From positions 1 through 34,738 of the forward strand of contig JAGCVQ010000072.1 in NCBI GenBank assembly GCA_017962275.1: a DNA stretch of 34,738 nucleotides. Direction: 5' to 3'. Positions 20,056 through 29,600 of the stretch are shown here, one piece after another (position 1 is the stretch's first letter; each line of letters starts with the position of its first letter). The notes beneath the pieces are model-generated. The model saw only the letters and a program-made list of their open reading frames with translations, had not been told where the DNA came from and did no database searches. The stretch comes from Bacteroidales bacterium (GTDB taxonomy: Bacteria; Bacteroidota; Bacteroidia; Bacteroidales; WCHB1-69). The position numbers were made by a program, and so were the translations under genes.

Positions 20056-21305
20056 TCGCCCAAGATAGAGGTTAATTTGTTGAGATGTATGCTGTTGGAA
20101 CCCTTGACCAAAATCATGGCGTTCTCTATCGGATGGGCTGCAAAATGGGTGTTGGCTTCGTCAACATTTGCGAAGACATTCTCGGAAGTGACTTTGGCAA
20201 ATTCCGTTCCCACGAAGTACGCTTCAATACCAAGATTCTCAATCAGTTGGAAGATTTCCGTATGCGCTTCGACACTCAAATCACCGAGCTCGCGCATGTC
20301 GCCCAAGATCGCCACTTTGTGCGGATGCTCCAGCTGTGCCAGATTCTTCAGCGCGGCGGTCATGCTGGTGAGGTTGGCGTTGTAGTAGTCGGAGATGATG
20401 ACGTTGCTGCCGATGCGGTTCACCTGCGAGCGGTGGTTGGAGGGCACGTAATCCCCTAACGCTTTGGCGATTACGCTGTCTGCGATATGGAAGTATCGAC
20501 CGATGGCGGCGGCACCGAGGAAGTTCCAGATGTTGTAACTGCCGGTCAGATGGGTCTCCGCCGTCTCCTCCCCGATGCGAATCGTGAGGTACGGGTTCAT
20601 CGAAACAATCTGGTTCTCCGCATCTTTACCGTAGAAGACCACCTTGTCATACGTGAGACCCTCGCGCAGAATGGTGTCTGTCTCGTTGACGAACAGCGTG
20701 CCGTTGTTGGCGATAACGTGCTGATACAGCGCCTTTTTCGTCTTGATGATGTTCTCCTTCGAGCCGAACCCTTCGATGTGCGCCACCCCGATGTTGGTGA
20801 TGAGTCCGAAGGTGGGTTCGGCAATCTTGCAGAGCGCGTCGATCTCCCCGACGTGGTTCGCGCCCATCTCCACGATGGCCATCTCGTCCGTCGGTTTGAT
20901 GGAGAGCAGCGTGAGCGGCACCCCGATGTGGTTGTTGAGGTTGCCCTTCGTGCAGGTGGTCTTGTAAGTGGTTGACAACACGGCGTTTATCAGCTCTTTC
21001 GTGGTGGTTTTGCCGTTCGTGCCAGTGATGCCGATGACGGGCATCTTCAGCTGCCGGCGGTGGTAGTTCGCCAATTGTTGCAGCGTTTCCAGTGCGTCAT
21101 CCACGACCACGGCCCGTGGGTTGTCGCGCAGCTCGGGGTTTTCGGTGATGACGTATTTCGCGCCCTGTTCCAGCACATCTGCCGCGAACTGGTTCCCGTC
21201 GAAGTTCGCGCCTTTCAGGCACACGAACAGACACTCCGGCACCAGATTCCGGCTGTCGGTGCAGACGCATGAGGATTGTTGGTATTTTTCGTATATCTTT
21301 TCCAT
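20052..21305 (-). CDS. murF: UDP-N-acetylmuramoyl-tripeptide:D-Ala-D-Ala ligase
   Basis: The 417-residue Mur ligase adds D-Ala-D-Ala to the UDP-MurNAc-tripeptide in the cytoplasm. The ATP-binding loop GITGTNGKTTTKEL is at residues 92-105; the carbamylated-lysine region (IVEMGANHVGEID) and the NIGVAHIEGFGS segment follow, and DYYNANLTSM lies in the C-terminal half. The N-terminal domain is short (about 85 residues), beginning TDSRNLVPECLFVCLKG. It is the first gene of the murF-anmK pair. No clear TAnnTTTG box is seen directly upstream; a 200-bp hairpin-rich spacer lies there. Confidence 0.96.
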   Translation of the reverse strand: MEKIYEKYQQSSCVCTDSRNLVPECLFVCLKGANFDGNQFAADVLEQGAKYVITENPELRDNPRAVVVDDALETLQQLANYHRRQLKMPVIGITGTNGKTTTKELINAVLSTTYKTTCTKGNLNNHIGVPLTLLSIKPTDEMAIVEMGANHVGEIDALCKIAEPTFGLITNIGVAHIEGFGSKENIIKTKKALYQHVIANNGTLFVNETDTILREGLTYDKVVFYGKDAENQIVSMNPYLTIRIGEETAETHLTGSYNIWNFLGAAAIGRYFHIADSVIAKALGDYVPSNHRSQVNRIGSNVIISDYYNANLTSMTAALKNLAQLEHPHKVAILGDMRELGDLSVEAHTEIFQLIENLGIEAYFVGTEFAKVTSENVFANVDEANTHFAAHPIENAMILVKGSNSIHLNKLTSILGE

Positions 21306-21346
21306 AGCGGTTCTTTAGCTTTTGATACTGCGGCTATCGCCTTGTG

Positions 21347-21388
21347 TCCGCCCCACACTGCGCTCCTTTCGTCGCTTATGTGGGGTTA
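21347..21388. repeat. Hairpin element A, copy 2
   Basis: CCCCACA (21351-21357) pairs with TGTGGGG (21379-21385). Compared with the copy at 10234-10268 the stem reads CCCCAYA/TRTGGGG, so the C-G pair here is T-A there. The loop shares CTTTCG and GCTT. Confidence 0.65.
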
Positions 21389-21389
21389 T

Positions 21390-21436
21390 TAAGCTCTACC
21401 GAGCCCTTGTCCCTTCGGGACTGCTTAAGGAAGCTG
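21390..21436. repeat. Hairpin element B, copy 1
   Basis: The segment begins AGCTCTACC and ends CTGCTTAAGGAA, with the stem GTCCC/GGGAC (21409-21413 and 21417-21421). A second copy in the other orientation is at 29931-29976. Confidence 0.75.
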
Positions 21437-21443
21437 TTTATAT

Positions 21444-21491
21444 GACCACCCCGCCCTTCTGGCACCCTCCTAAAGGAGGGGAATGGGGGTC
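21444..21491. repeat. Hairpin element with CCCTCC/GGAGGG core
   Basis: CCCTCCT pairs with AGGAGGG (21465-21480) and an outer GACCACCCC (21444-21452) can pair with GGGGGTC (21485-21491). With elements A and B it fills the 211-bp spacer between murF and the HAD gene. Possibly a terminator of the HAD gene. Confidence 0.65.
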
Positions 21492-21496
21492 GCCCG

Positions 21497-21530
21497 TAAC
21501 TACTAACTGCTAACTTCTAACTTCTAACTG
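21497..21530. repeat. Heptanucleotide array carrying the HAD stop codon
   Basis: Units TAACTAC, TAACTGC, TAACTTC, TAACTTC, TAACTG follow at 7 bp. On the minus strand the array encodes the last residues (TVRS) and the TAG stop of the HAD phosphatase. Confidence 0.9.
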
Positions 21531-22398
21531 TTCCAAGTTCCCGGTACTTGATGTTCAGCAGGTCCTGCTCCATCGAGATTTTGTCGATGACCTTCTTGAG
21601 GATGATGTCGAGCTCGCTGTTCTCGGTGTAGTCGGCGGGACCGATGTAGTCGGCGCGTTTCTGCCGGATGAGGTTGATGCATCTCTCCTTCGCGCTCACG
21701 GGGCGCTCGGGGGTGGCCACGGAGTTGGGGTTATAGACGGCGATGGTGGTGCCGCCGTAGAGGTTGACCATCTTCATCGCCGGCACGTCGGTCTCCCCGT
21801 CGCCGATGTAGATGAAATTGGAGAAGGGCACGGCGCGTTCGTCTTCCGGCATCGACTTGTTAATCAGGGTGTTGTCATACGAGTTGTAAATTCCCTTGTT
21901 GATGCGGAACAGGAACTGCGTCTTGTTGGTGTAGTTCACGCCGAGGGCAGGCCAGCAGGCGATGCCGTTGTCATCATATTGAAAACCAGAGGCATAAACG
22001 GTCTTGAAATGTTTGGCGATGCGCGTTCCTCTCACGATTTCGCGCAGCCCCGACGAGATGATGAAGTGCTCCAAGTGGAGGTTTTGCGAGGCGGCGTAGG
22101 CGTTGATACGGTCGAAATAGGTCTCCACCCCTTCGAAAAAGGTGATTTTCTCCCCGTATTTCACAAACGTGCCTTCCCGGATGTCGAGGTTCTGCTCCTT
22201 GGCCTTGATCAGCATCAGGTGCATATAGGCGAGCACTTCGTCCATGTCGTGCCGTTTGGCCATTTCGTTGGCCGCCTGCCAGAACTCCCCCTTGTCCATG
22301 TTGAGATCGGGGATGAAGTTGTACTCCTGCATGTTGCCAGGTGCCAAAGTCCCGTCGAAGTCGTAAGCGATGGCCACGTTTCTGTTTTCTGTAATCAT
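21517..22398 (-). CDS. HAD-superfamily phosphatase
   Basis: The 293-residue cytoplasmic protein has the HAD motifs: motif I DFDGTL (13-18, nucleophile D13), motif II in FIISSGLRE (about 113-121), a lysine in the region after NYTNKTQF, and motif IV IGDGETDVPAMK (about 194-205). A large cap lies between motifs I and II. The substrate is not evident; the cap and the SSG motif are like those of the phosphoserine phosphatase-like branch. The last four residues and the TAG stop are formed by a heptamer array, which suggests that the original C-terminus has been replaced or altered. The promoter box is 48 nt upstream. Confidence 0.85.
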   Translation of the reverse strand: MITENRNVAIAYDFDGTLAPGNMQEYNFIPDLNMDKGEFWQAANEMAKRHDMDEVLAYMHLMLIKAKEQNLDIREGTFVKYGEKITFFEGVETYFDRINAYAASQNLHLEHFIISSGLREIVRGTRIAKHFKTVYASGFQYDDNGIACWPALGVNYTNKTQFLFRINKGIYNSYDNTLINKSMPEDERAVPFSNFIYIGDGETDVPAMKMVNLYGGTTIAVYNPNSVATPERPVSAKERCINLIRQKRADYIGPADYTENSELDIILKKVIDKISMEQDLLNIKYRELGTVRS

Positions 22399-22446
22399 AT
22401 ATCTATCAGTATGTTATAGAATTATTTCCTTCGTTTTATCAATGTG

Positions 22447-22454
22447 CAAAGGTA
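22447..22454 (-). promoter_or_regulatory. -7 promoter box of the HAD gene
   Basis: The reverse strand reads TACCTTTG followed by CACA, 48 nt before the ATG at 22398. Confidence 0.65.
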
Positions 22455-22464
22455 CATAATAATT

Positions 22465-22488
22465 GGTTACATGGTCACATGGTTACAC
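22465..22488. repeat. Three 8-bp tandem units GGTTACAT
   Basis: GGTTACAT, GGTCACAT, GGTTACAC follow each other. The period is 8, unlike the 7-bp arrays elsewhere in the window. Confidence 0.7.
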
Positions 22489-22513
22489 TCGTATCGTTGT
22501 CGGTTGTTCAAAC

Positions 22514-22543
22514 AAAAAAGGTCCGCGGATTGTTTCCGGGACC
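22514..22543 (-). terminator. Rho-independent terminator of the small lipoprotein gene
   Basis: GGTCC/GGACC with inner CGG/CCG forms a stem; on the minus strand it is followed by TTTTTT. It lies 22 nt after the stop codon at 22566. Confidence 0.85.
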
Positions 22544-22565
22544 TCGATGATAACACGTATGCTGT

Positions 22566-22967
22566 TTATTGCAGCTTTTCCAACGTCATCCTTTGCTCCA
22601 AATGAACCACGCTGCTGGTGTAGGCGTAATAAAGGACCATTTGGTGTTCATCTAACTCTTCAATATCGTACGGACGGGAAGCGAACATGAGTTTATCCGC
22701 ATCTTGATCGTACGACCAACTACCCGCACCTGCTGATGACCCATTGACGTACGCTACCACTGAGCCGTCTTCTTTAAATTCATAATCAATGTTCTGATTA
22801 TAAAGCGCATCGTGCCAATCCCCACCGGCGGAGTTAATCTCCATGATACTGGAGACATGCCATTTGCCAATGATCTTTGACTCCACGGACTTAGTTTTGG
22901 AACATGAAATAAGCATAACCGACAAGGTCATAGCCAACAAAATAACTGATAAACGTTTGATTTTCAT
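22566..22967 (-). CDS. Small lipocalin-like lipoprotein
   Basis: The protein has 133 residues. A lipoprotein signal peptide ends with LISC (acylated Cys22). The mature domain starts IIGKWHVSSIMEI, the G-x-W motif of lipocalin-like proteins, and continues with short strands (YEFKEDGSVVAYV, GSWSYDQDADKLMF) typical of Bacteroidota lipocalin-like domains. Ligand and role are unknown. It has its own promoter (98 nt upstream) and terminator and is therefore a single-gene unit. Confidence 0.8.
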   Translation of the reverse strand: MKIKRLSVILLAMTLSVMLISCSKTKSVESKIIGKWHVSSIMEINSAGGDWHDALYNQNIDYEFKEDGSVVAYVNGSSAGAGSWSYDQDADKLMFASRPYDIEELDEHQMVLYYAYTSSVVHLEQRMTLEKLQ

Positions 22968-23065
22968 TGCTTTTTATCATTAGGGCTTCAGATTTGTATT
23001 ACTTATGTGACGTTTTAAAGGTTCGAGTGAAGCCCATCATACCCCGTTCCTCAAAAACGTCGGGG

Positions 23066-23073
23066 CAAAAGTA
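23066..23073 (-). promoter_or_regulatory. -7 promoter box of the small lipoprotein gene
   Basis: The reverse strand reads TACTTTTG followed by CCCC, 98 nt before the ATG at 22967. It diverges from the box at 23130. Confidence 0.65.
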
Positions 23074-23129
23074 CAAAAAATAGCGGATAATCACAAGTGT
23101 GCAACCGCTCACTGTTCACTAAAAAAAAG

Positions 23130-23137
23130 TATTTTTG
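23130..23137 (+). promoter_or_regulatory. -7 promoter box of the FAD dehydrogenase gene
   Basis: TATTTTTG followed by CCGC, 15 nt before the ATG at 23153. It overlaps a possible upstream TTG start (23135), which therefore is not used. Confidence 0.75.
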
Positions 23138-23152
23138 CCGCAAATTAGGACT

Positions 23153-24712
23153 ATGGTACAACTTAAACTCTCGAATATCAGCGTGCCGGTGGAATCTTCG
23201 CGGAACGTGAAGAACTTCGTCTGCAAGCAGTTCAGGATAAGAACGGAAGATCTGAACGGTTTTCGGATTGTGCGGCAGTCGGTGGATGCGCGGAAGAAGA
23301 ACCGCGTGCAGTACAACTTCCAGGTGGAGGTGACGCTGCCCGACAAATACCGTTCCCTTATCGGATCTCCCGGTGTGGCTGAACCAACTCCCGCGCCAGA
23401 CCTAACCTACCCGAAATGGACGCACGATCTCCAGCCTGTGGTGGTGGGGTTCGGGCCCGCAGGCATGTTCGCCGCGTTGTACCTTGCCCGTTGCGGCGCC
23501 CGGCCTGTGGTCATTGAGCGTGGCGAGCGTATCGAGGATCGGCAGCAGTCGGTGCAACGGTTCCTCCAGACCAAAGTGCTGAACCCCGAATCCAATGTCC
23601 AGTTTGGCGAGGGCGGCGCCGGCACTTTCTCCGACGGAAAGCTGAATACCAACGTTAATAGTGAATACAATCAGTTTATCCTCAACGAGTTCCATGCACA
23701 TGGGGCGCCGGAGGAGGTGACCTACCAGCAGAATCCTCACGTTGGCACCGACTACCTCTCCAAAGTGGTGAAGAACATCCGCACGGAGATTGAGACGTTG
23801 GGCGGAGAGTTCCATTTCAGCACCCTCTTCGACCGTTTCGAGAAAAACGGGGAACGTCTGATGGCTCATTGCCAGAACGGCAAGACGTTCACCACCCGGC
23901 ATTTGTTGATCGGATTGGGACATTCGGCCCGCGACACGATTCGCATGTTGCACGCCAACGGGCTGCTGATGGAGGCCAAGGGGTTCTCCATCGGGGTGAG
24001 GATGGAACATCTGCAGCGCGACATCAACCGGATGCAGTACGGCCCGTCCGCCAATCTGTTGCCGCCGGCCTCCTACAAGGGGGTTGTGCATTTGCAGAAC
24101 CGGGGGGTCTATACGTTCTGTATGTGTCCCGGCGGTACGGTGATGGCATCCGCGAGTGAGAAGGGGACGATTGTCACGAACGGCATGAGCGAGCATAAGC
24201 GCGACAAGGCCAATGCCAACAGCGCCCTGTTAGTGAGCGTTACGCCGGAGGATTTCCTGCAAGGTTCAGTGCTGGATGGCCTTGACTATCAGGCGAAATA
24301 CGAGCAGTTAGCTTTTCGGATGGCCGGCGACGGACGTGCGCCGGGCAACCTCGTGGGCGAGTTCCTGAAAGGGCAGATTGCCGAGCGTCACCGCAAGGTG
24401 GTGCCGTCCTACCCGCACGGCCTCTACTACGGCGACTTCTCCCGCTGTCTTCCCGATTATGCTGTACACGCGTTGCGCGAAGCGTTGCCGTTGCTCGACC
24501 GCAAACTGCCGGGCATCGCGAATGTGGATACGGTGCTGACGGGAGTGGAGACGCGCTCCTCCTCGCCGGTGCGCATTCTCCGCAACGACGATAGAATGTC
24601 CTCGGTGTCAGGGATTTACCCGATAGGAGAGGGGGCCGGTTACGCCGGCGGCATCATGAGCGCCGCCATCGATGGATTGAAAACGGCCATTCAGATTACC
24701 CTTGCGAAATAA
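23153..24712 (+). CDS. FAD-dependent dehydrogenase of the COG2509 type
   Basis: The 519-residue flavoprotein has a dinucleotide-binding motif VVVGFGPAGMFAALYLA (96-112) followed by VVIERG, a FGEGGAGTFSDGKLNT segment (about 153-168) and the C-terminal GEGAGYAGGIMSAAIDGLKTA typical of this family. An N-terminal domain of about 90 residues (LKLSNISVPVESSRNVKNF) precedes the FAD domain, as is usual. The substrate of these proteins is unknown. An ORF could start at a TTG at 23135, but that lies within the promoter box; the ATG at 23153 is preferred. The gene stands alone, with a convergent gene downstream. Confidence 0.9.
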   Translation: MVQLKLSNISVPVESSRNVKNFVCKQFRIRTEDLNGFRIVRQSVDARKKNRVQYNFQVEVTLPDKYRSLIGSPGVAEPTPAPDLTYPKWTHDLQPVVVGFGPAGMFAALYLARCGARPVVIERGERIEDRQQSVQRFLQTKVLNPESNVQFGEGGAGTFSDGKLNTNVNSEYNQFILNEFHAHGAPEEVTYQQNPHVGTDYLSKVVKNIRTEIETLGGEFHFSTLFDRFEKNGERLMAHCQNGKTFTTRHLLIGLGHSARDTIRMLHANGLLMEAKGFSIGVRMEHLQRDINRMQYGPSANLLPPASYKGVVHLQNRGVYTFCMCPGGTVMASASEKGTIVTNGMSEHKRDKANANSALLVSVTPEDFLQGSVLDGLDYQAKYEQLAFRMAGDGRAPGNLVGEFLKGQIAERHRKVVPSYPHGLYYGDFSRCLPDYAVHALREALPLLDRKLPGIANVDTVLTGVETRSSSPVRILRNDDRMSSVSGIYPIGEGAGYAGGIMSAAIDGLKTAIQITLAK

Positions 24713-24714
24713 AA

Positions 24715-24743
24715 AACGGGCGAACCTTCATGATTCGCCCGTT
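24715..24743. terminator. Bidirectional terminator between convergent genes
   Basis: AACGGGCGAA pairs with TTCGCCCGTT over a 9-nt loop. On the minus strand it is followed by a T-run, serving the gene at 24771. It starts 2 nt after the stop codon of the FAD gene. Confidence 0.9.
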
Positions 24744-24770
24744 GTCATATATACAATATTGTATCCTGTT

Positions 24771-26597
24771 CTATTTCACTAACTGTTTGAAGCGGTCGGA
24801 GTGGCGATAACGCTTGAACTCGGCATCGCGCTTGGCCGTTTTCTTGTAGGAAGCGTCCAGTTCGATGGCGGTGGCGAGGTTGCTGTAAACACCTTCCTCC
24901 GCTTTCATGCGAGCGGCGAGGACAGCTTTCAGATAGGCGGTCTTGGCATCCACATCGGTGATGCAGTCGAGGGTGGACTTGGCGGCGTTGTAGTCTTTTT
25001 GCAGCAGCTGCACTAATGCGGTGTTGTAATCGCAGCTCTGGTTGCTCATCAGCTGGGCGGCTTTGGAGTAGTCGCCGTTGAGGATGCTGAGCGCACCGGT
25101 GTTGTAGTTCTGGTTCACGGGTTGCACGGAAGCGTTAGCGGAAGCTTCGAAGTTAGCCTGTGCGGCAGCGAGATCACCGCTGAGATAGTCGGCGATGGCC
25201 ATGTTGTTGAGGATGATGCCGTTGTTCGGGGAGAGGGCCGCGGCCTTCTGCAGATAGTTGAGCGCTTCTTCCAGATCAGCTTGGTTGCCGCTCTGGTAGT
25301 AGTCGTTGAGCTTCATGGCGCCGAGGTTGTTGTAAGCGCGCCAGTCGTTCTCCGTTTTCTTGTTGTTGATGAGGGCTTTGTAGATGCTCTCCTTCACGGA
25401 CATGTCGGTGGCCACGGAAGCGGCGTACAGACGCTCGTTGACGGAGAAGTCGTTCGGGTTGGACTGCACCAGACGGATGAGCTCGGCATCGGTGTAGGTG
25501 TCGTGCTTTTTGCAGACCATCTGGATTTCAGCACGGCGCAGCGGCGGCAGGATGGCATCGGCGATTTCGGGATAGATGTCCGTCATCTCGCGGATTTTCT
25601 GCTCGCGCATGTCGTTGTTGGATTGGGAGCGCACCACGTTGAGAATCTGGTTCTTCTGAGGGATATTCGATTTCTCGATAGCTGCCTCAAAGCCGTCCCA
25701 GTCCTCACCCTTGGCGTTGTTCACATATTCGAAGACCGGCTTCTGCAATTCTTTCATCTTGATGTTGTTGCGCTTGGCGTAATCTTTCAGGTATGCGTTG
25801 AATTTGTCGGCGAACCATTTTTTACCGACTTGGAAACGGCGTTCGGAAAGACCCTGGTTGTTGGTCTCTTCGCCCTCGGGGGAAGCCCAGCCGGAAATCA
25901 CCACGCGGTCGATGATGAAGTCGTTGTTCATGAAGTTGATGAACTCCTTGATGGAATCCTTGGCCGCCTGGGTCTTGTTGTTGGGGTTGCTCCAGTTCAT
26001 GTTCGAGCTGTTGAGGTCGAAGTAGAGGGTGGCGGTGCGTCCGATGAACTCGGCCTTGAAGTTGTGGGGCGCGAGCAGGAACGCGGTGCCGCTGTTGGCG
26101 TTGTCGGTCAGCCGCGGGGTGAGGTTGGCGCGGGCGCTGGTGTTGCTGATGCCCTCGCCGAGGTTGCGGTCGCCGAAATCGTGGTGTTTCTTCTTCAAAT
26201 CCGCCTGAGCACCGGTGACGATCTCCGCCATCTCGTACTTCTCGTCGAATTTGAACGTGCCGGTCTTGGTGAAAGTGCCGCCCGTCTTGTAGGGGATGGT
26301 GACGCCTTCGCCCTTGGCCTTCTCGCCTTTCAGCGTGATGGTGGTGAAGGGAGGCGTAACTTTTTCGCCGTCAACAGACAACGACGGGGTGAAGGTCATC
26401 GTGGCCTTCTTATTCATGTATTTGGGAGGGATGGTTCCCTTGATGGTGTAGGCAACTTCGCCGCCCTTGTTTTCCAAGTCGGGGTTGTCTAAAGTCACCG
26501 TCACTTCGGGGTACTTTTTGACCATCTTCCCGAGTCCGCAGCTGCTCATCAGGAGAACGACGGCCATAGCCATGCTTAATGCAACTAATTTTCTCAT
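24771..26597 (-). CDS. Lipoprotein with OmpA-like domain and TPR repeats
   Basis: The 608-residue protein has a lipoprotein signal peptide (lipobox MSSC, Cys20), a beta-rich N-terminal domain (about 28-185), an OmpA-like peptidoglycan-binding domain (about 188-300; TLYFDLNSS, VISGWASPEGEE, NQGLSERRFQVGKKWF) and a helical C-terminal half with TPR-like repeats (about 415-540; LEEALNYLQKAAALSPNNGIILNNMAIADYLSGDLAAAQANFEAS is one repeat pair). It would sit at the outer membrane and bind peptidoglycan. The two functions in one lipoprotein suggest an envelope scaffold. It stands just downstream of the large outer-membrane protein gene but has its own promoter box. Confidence 0.85.
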   Translation of the reverse strand: MRKLVALSMAMAVVLLMSSCGLGKMVKKYPEVTVTLDNPDLENKGGEVAYTIKGTIPPKYMNKKATMTFTPSLSVDGEKVTPPFTTITLKGEKAKGEGVTIPYKTGGTFTKTGTFKFDEKYEMAEIVTGAQADLKKKHHDFGDRNLGEGISNTSARANLTPRLTDNANSGTAFLLAPHNFKAEFIGRTATLYFDLNSSNMNWSNPNNKTQAAKDSIKEFINFMNNDFIIDRVVISGWASPEGEETNNQGLSERRFQVGKKWFADKFNAYLKDYAKRNNIKMKELQKPVFEYVNNAKGEDWDGFEAAIEKSNIPQKNQILNVVRSQSNNDMREQKIREMTDIYPEIADAILPPLRRAEIQMVCKKHDTYTDAELIRLVQSNPNDFSVNERLYAASVATDMSVKESIYKALINNKKTENDWRAYNNLGAMKLNDYYQSGNQADLEEALNYLQKAAALSPNNGIILNNMAIADYLSGDLAAAQANFEASANASVQPVNQNYNTGALSILNGDYSKAAQLMSNQSCDYNTALVQLLQKDYNAAKSTLDCITDVDAKTAYLKAVLAARMKAEEGVYSNLATAIELDASYKKTAKRDAEFKRYRHSDRFKQLVK

Positions 26598-26636
26598 AGG
26601 TTATTAGGTTTTATATTTGATTATTCAAAAACGGTG

Positions 26637-26644
26637 CAAAGATA
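26637..26644 (-). promoter_or_regulatory. -7 promoter box of the OmpA/TPR lipoprotein gene
   Basis: The reverse strand reads TATCTTTG followed by CACC, 39 nt before the ATG at 26597. Confidence 0.7.
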
Positions 26645-26656
26645 CGTTTTTTTTGG

Positions 26657-29600
26657 TTAGAAATCTGTGCCTAACGAGAACATGAACATGCCTTTTTTGT
26701 TCTCAATGTGGAAATCTTCGACGCCCCAGGCGTAATCGAAGCGCAGGAAGTAACCGAGGACGGAGATGCGCGCCCCGATGCCGATGCCGCCAACCCACGG
26801 ATCCACTTGCCGTTTGACCTCCGCATGGATGGGACCGCTGTCGATGTAGCGGGTGTAGAGACAGTTGTCTTCGGAATAGGGCGTGAAACCGGTCCAGGCT
26901 GTTCCGACATCGCCGAACAGATTGAGCTGTAGGGAATTGAGGAGGTTCCAAGCCACTTTATGACCGGCAATCAGCTGTACGATGGGCACCCGCAGCTCGC
27001 CGTTGAAGACAAAGAAGGAGGTGCCGTTGCGGATGTTCTGCCGGAAACCCCGCATGTTGGTGGCCAGCGTCTGGTAGGCGTAATTCTTGGTCTGATCCAC
27101 CGAGATGTCGCTGTTGAACTTCGCGCCCATCCAGTTATCCACGCCGCCCATGTAATAGACTAACCGGGCCGAACCGGCGTTGGTGCTGCCGGCCAACCGC
27201 AGCGCGAGGGTCATGTTGCGGTAGAGCTTGAAGGAACGGCGGGCATCGAAACCCACGACAAGCAGGTTGAGGGATTCGCGTTCCAGACGATGCTCGTATT
27301 CGGCGAACAGTTTCAGCTTGGTGCCGCGCCAGAGGTTGGTGTACAGCTCTTTGGAAGTATCGAGAATGTATTCTAACTTTGCGCCCGCCCATACGTGATG
27401 CGCGTCGGCCGCCTTCAGGGTCTGGTCGTTCAGCGCGGTAACGATGTTGTTTTCATAACGGCCCGTCAGCGTCAGCCGCACGCAGTTGGTCTTGTTGAAC
27501 GGCAGCTTCAGCGTGTAGAAGAGGCTGTTGGAGTTCTGCCGATAGACGTAGCCGCCCACATCGGAGGTGATGGATTGCCGGTAAAGCGTGATTTGCCGGT
27601 CTAACCGCCGCGCCAAGTTCTCGTAGCTGAACATGAACTCGTAACTGTTCAGGTTCCAGCCGATTCGGAAGCCGCCGGTGATGCGGTAATCCTCAAACAG
27701 GTCGTTGATGCCCAACATGAACAGCGCGTTGAAGCCGGTGTTGAGGTAGATGGGCGAACTGCCGCCCTCGAACTGCTGGTAAGAGGTGTTCAGGAAGCTG
27801 AAGTCAGCCTGAGTAATCACTTGGTCGATAGAGTACTGTACCCGATAGGGCAGACCGACGGGGATCTGGAAATCACGCCCCGTTTTGGCAGATGTGTAGG
27901 AGGTGTCCCCGTCGAAAGAATCCGTCTCCTTGACCGGTTGCTCCGAAGGCAGTCCGAAGCCGTGTTTCTGTTGTCCGGTCGTGGCCGCGACACTGTCTTT
28001 AGCCGCTTGTTTTTCCGATTGTAGAATACTTTCTTGCCGAATGTACTGATGAAATTTGGAGGGGGTGATTTCCGGATGGTACAGCGAGTGGAATTCGGTG
28101 AACCAGATGTGTTTGCCCTTGTCTTTCAGCGAGATGTCGGCTAAGGTGTTGGTGGCGGGGTTATAGGCCTGCTCCACGATATTGTAAGCCCGGTCGGTAA
28201 GCGGCTGGGTGGTCGCGAAGTACATGTAATGCACCGCAGTATCGATACGACTGATGCTGCTGTCGAAAACGGCCTCGTAACGATTGACCACGCCGTCCTC
28301 GTCGCTTAGGAACAGGATGCGCTGGTTGTCAGCGACTTGTATGTCAAATTCATCGGAGTAGGGGGAATCGGTTATGCGCAGCAGGGCGGTGTCTTTGGTT
28401 TTGTAGTTATAGACAAAGAGATTGTATTTCCGTTGTTTAGAAGCGTCCATCATATTGTCTTTCAATAAGATGGAATCCACCGGACGGTTGGAGGCGAACA
28501 CCACCTGCTGCGGGTTCATGAAGACGGGGTTGTAGTCGTCGTAGAAATCGTTGGTGAGGTTCTGGAACGAGCGGGCCATGAAGCTGTAGAGGAACAGGTC
28601 GGACTGCCCGTTCTTGAATCCGGAGAAGAGCATCATCTGTCCGTCGGGGGAGTACTGCCAGGATGTGATTTTCTCCACATCCACTAACAGTTTCTTGCCC
28701 CAGCGTCGCTTCTCCAAGTCGTAGGGCATGAAGAGGCAGTCGCCTTTGGATTCGAGGGTGAGGCCGAGGATTTCGCCGGAGGGGTGCCACGCGATGAGCG
28801 GGTAGGAGAGGTCGGGATTGTCCTCCGTTTTGGCGTATTTCTTGAGGATACACCTCGGGTTTTTCCAGTCGGGGGTCTTCAGCCACACGCGCACCTGTCC
28901 GGCCTCGTTGGTGACGTAGGCGTATTTGTCGCCGTCGGGGGCGAAGCAGAAACGGGCGTAGTCGCGCTTGGGGTCGGGCTTGCGGAGAATCTCCTCCCCG
29001 GCGGGCATCTGTTTGCTCATGTCGGGGTGGAACATCACCACATAATATTTGTACCATTGCGTGGCCAGCGCCTTGAAGGGGGTCATGGTGGCGCGTGCCA
29101 TGCCGTTTTCGAGGCTCTTGCCGGAGCGTGTGTAGTAGAGCGTTTTCGAGATGACATCCTCGCCATAGACATCAACGAGATACTTCCAGAAGGAGTGGCC
29201 GGCGTAGGTGGCGTCCACGGGGGAGAGCTCTTCGAGACGTTTGTAACTGCCTGTGAGAATGCCGTTTTTGACGTGCGTTTCGATGTCGCTGCTCCAGTGC
29301 TCCCCGAAATAGGAGGCCAACCCGCTGTAATACCAAGCCGGCACGTTCATGAGGTAGTCGTAGGAGATATTGGACCCGACAGTCGCGCCTTGCACCACCC
29401 AGTGGGCATAGACGTTCATGATGCCGGCGCGGATCATCTTGTCAAGATGCGCCCGGTTGCCGTCGAAGTAGATGTAAATCTTGGTGCCGTAAATGTTGGT
29501 TACGCCGCCTTGGTTGTAGAAATCCTCGTAGTCGTAGGCGAAGTTCGATTCGCGGAAGTCGGCCTGCGTGTTATAGACGATGATCTGCAGTTTCTTTTTG

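Noticed and set aside
22465-22488. GGTTACAT repeats as a tenth heptamer array
   Set aside because: The period is 8 bp and only three units exist, so it is listed separately.
23135-23152. Upstream TTG start of the FAD dehydrogenase
   Set aside because: It lies in the -7 promoter box; the ATG at 23153 has normal spacing.
25122-26492. 456-residue open frame opposite the OmpA/TPR lipoprotein
   Set aside because: Val/Gly/His-rich shadow; the lipoprotein on the minus strand has a signal peptide, domains, promoter and terminator.
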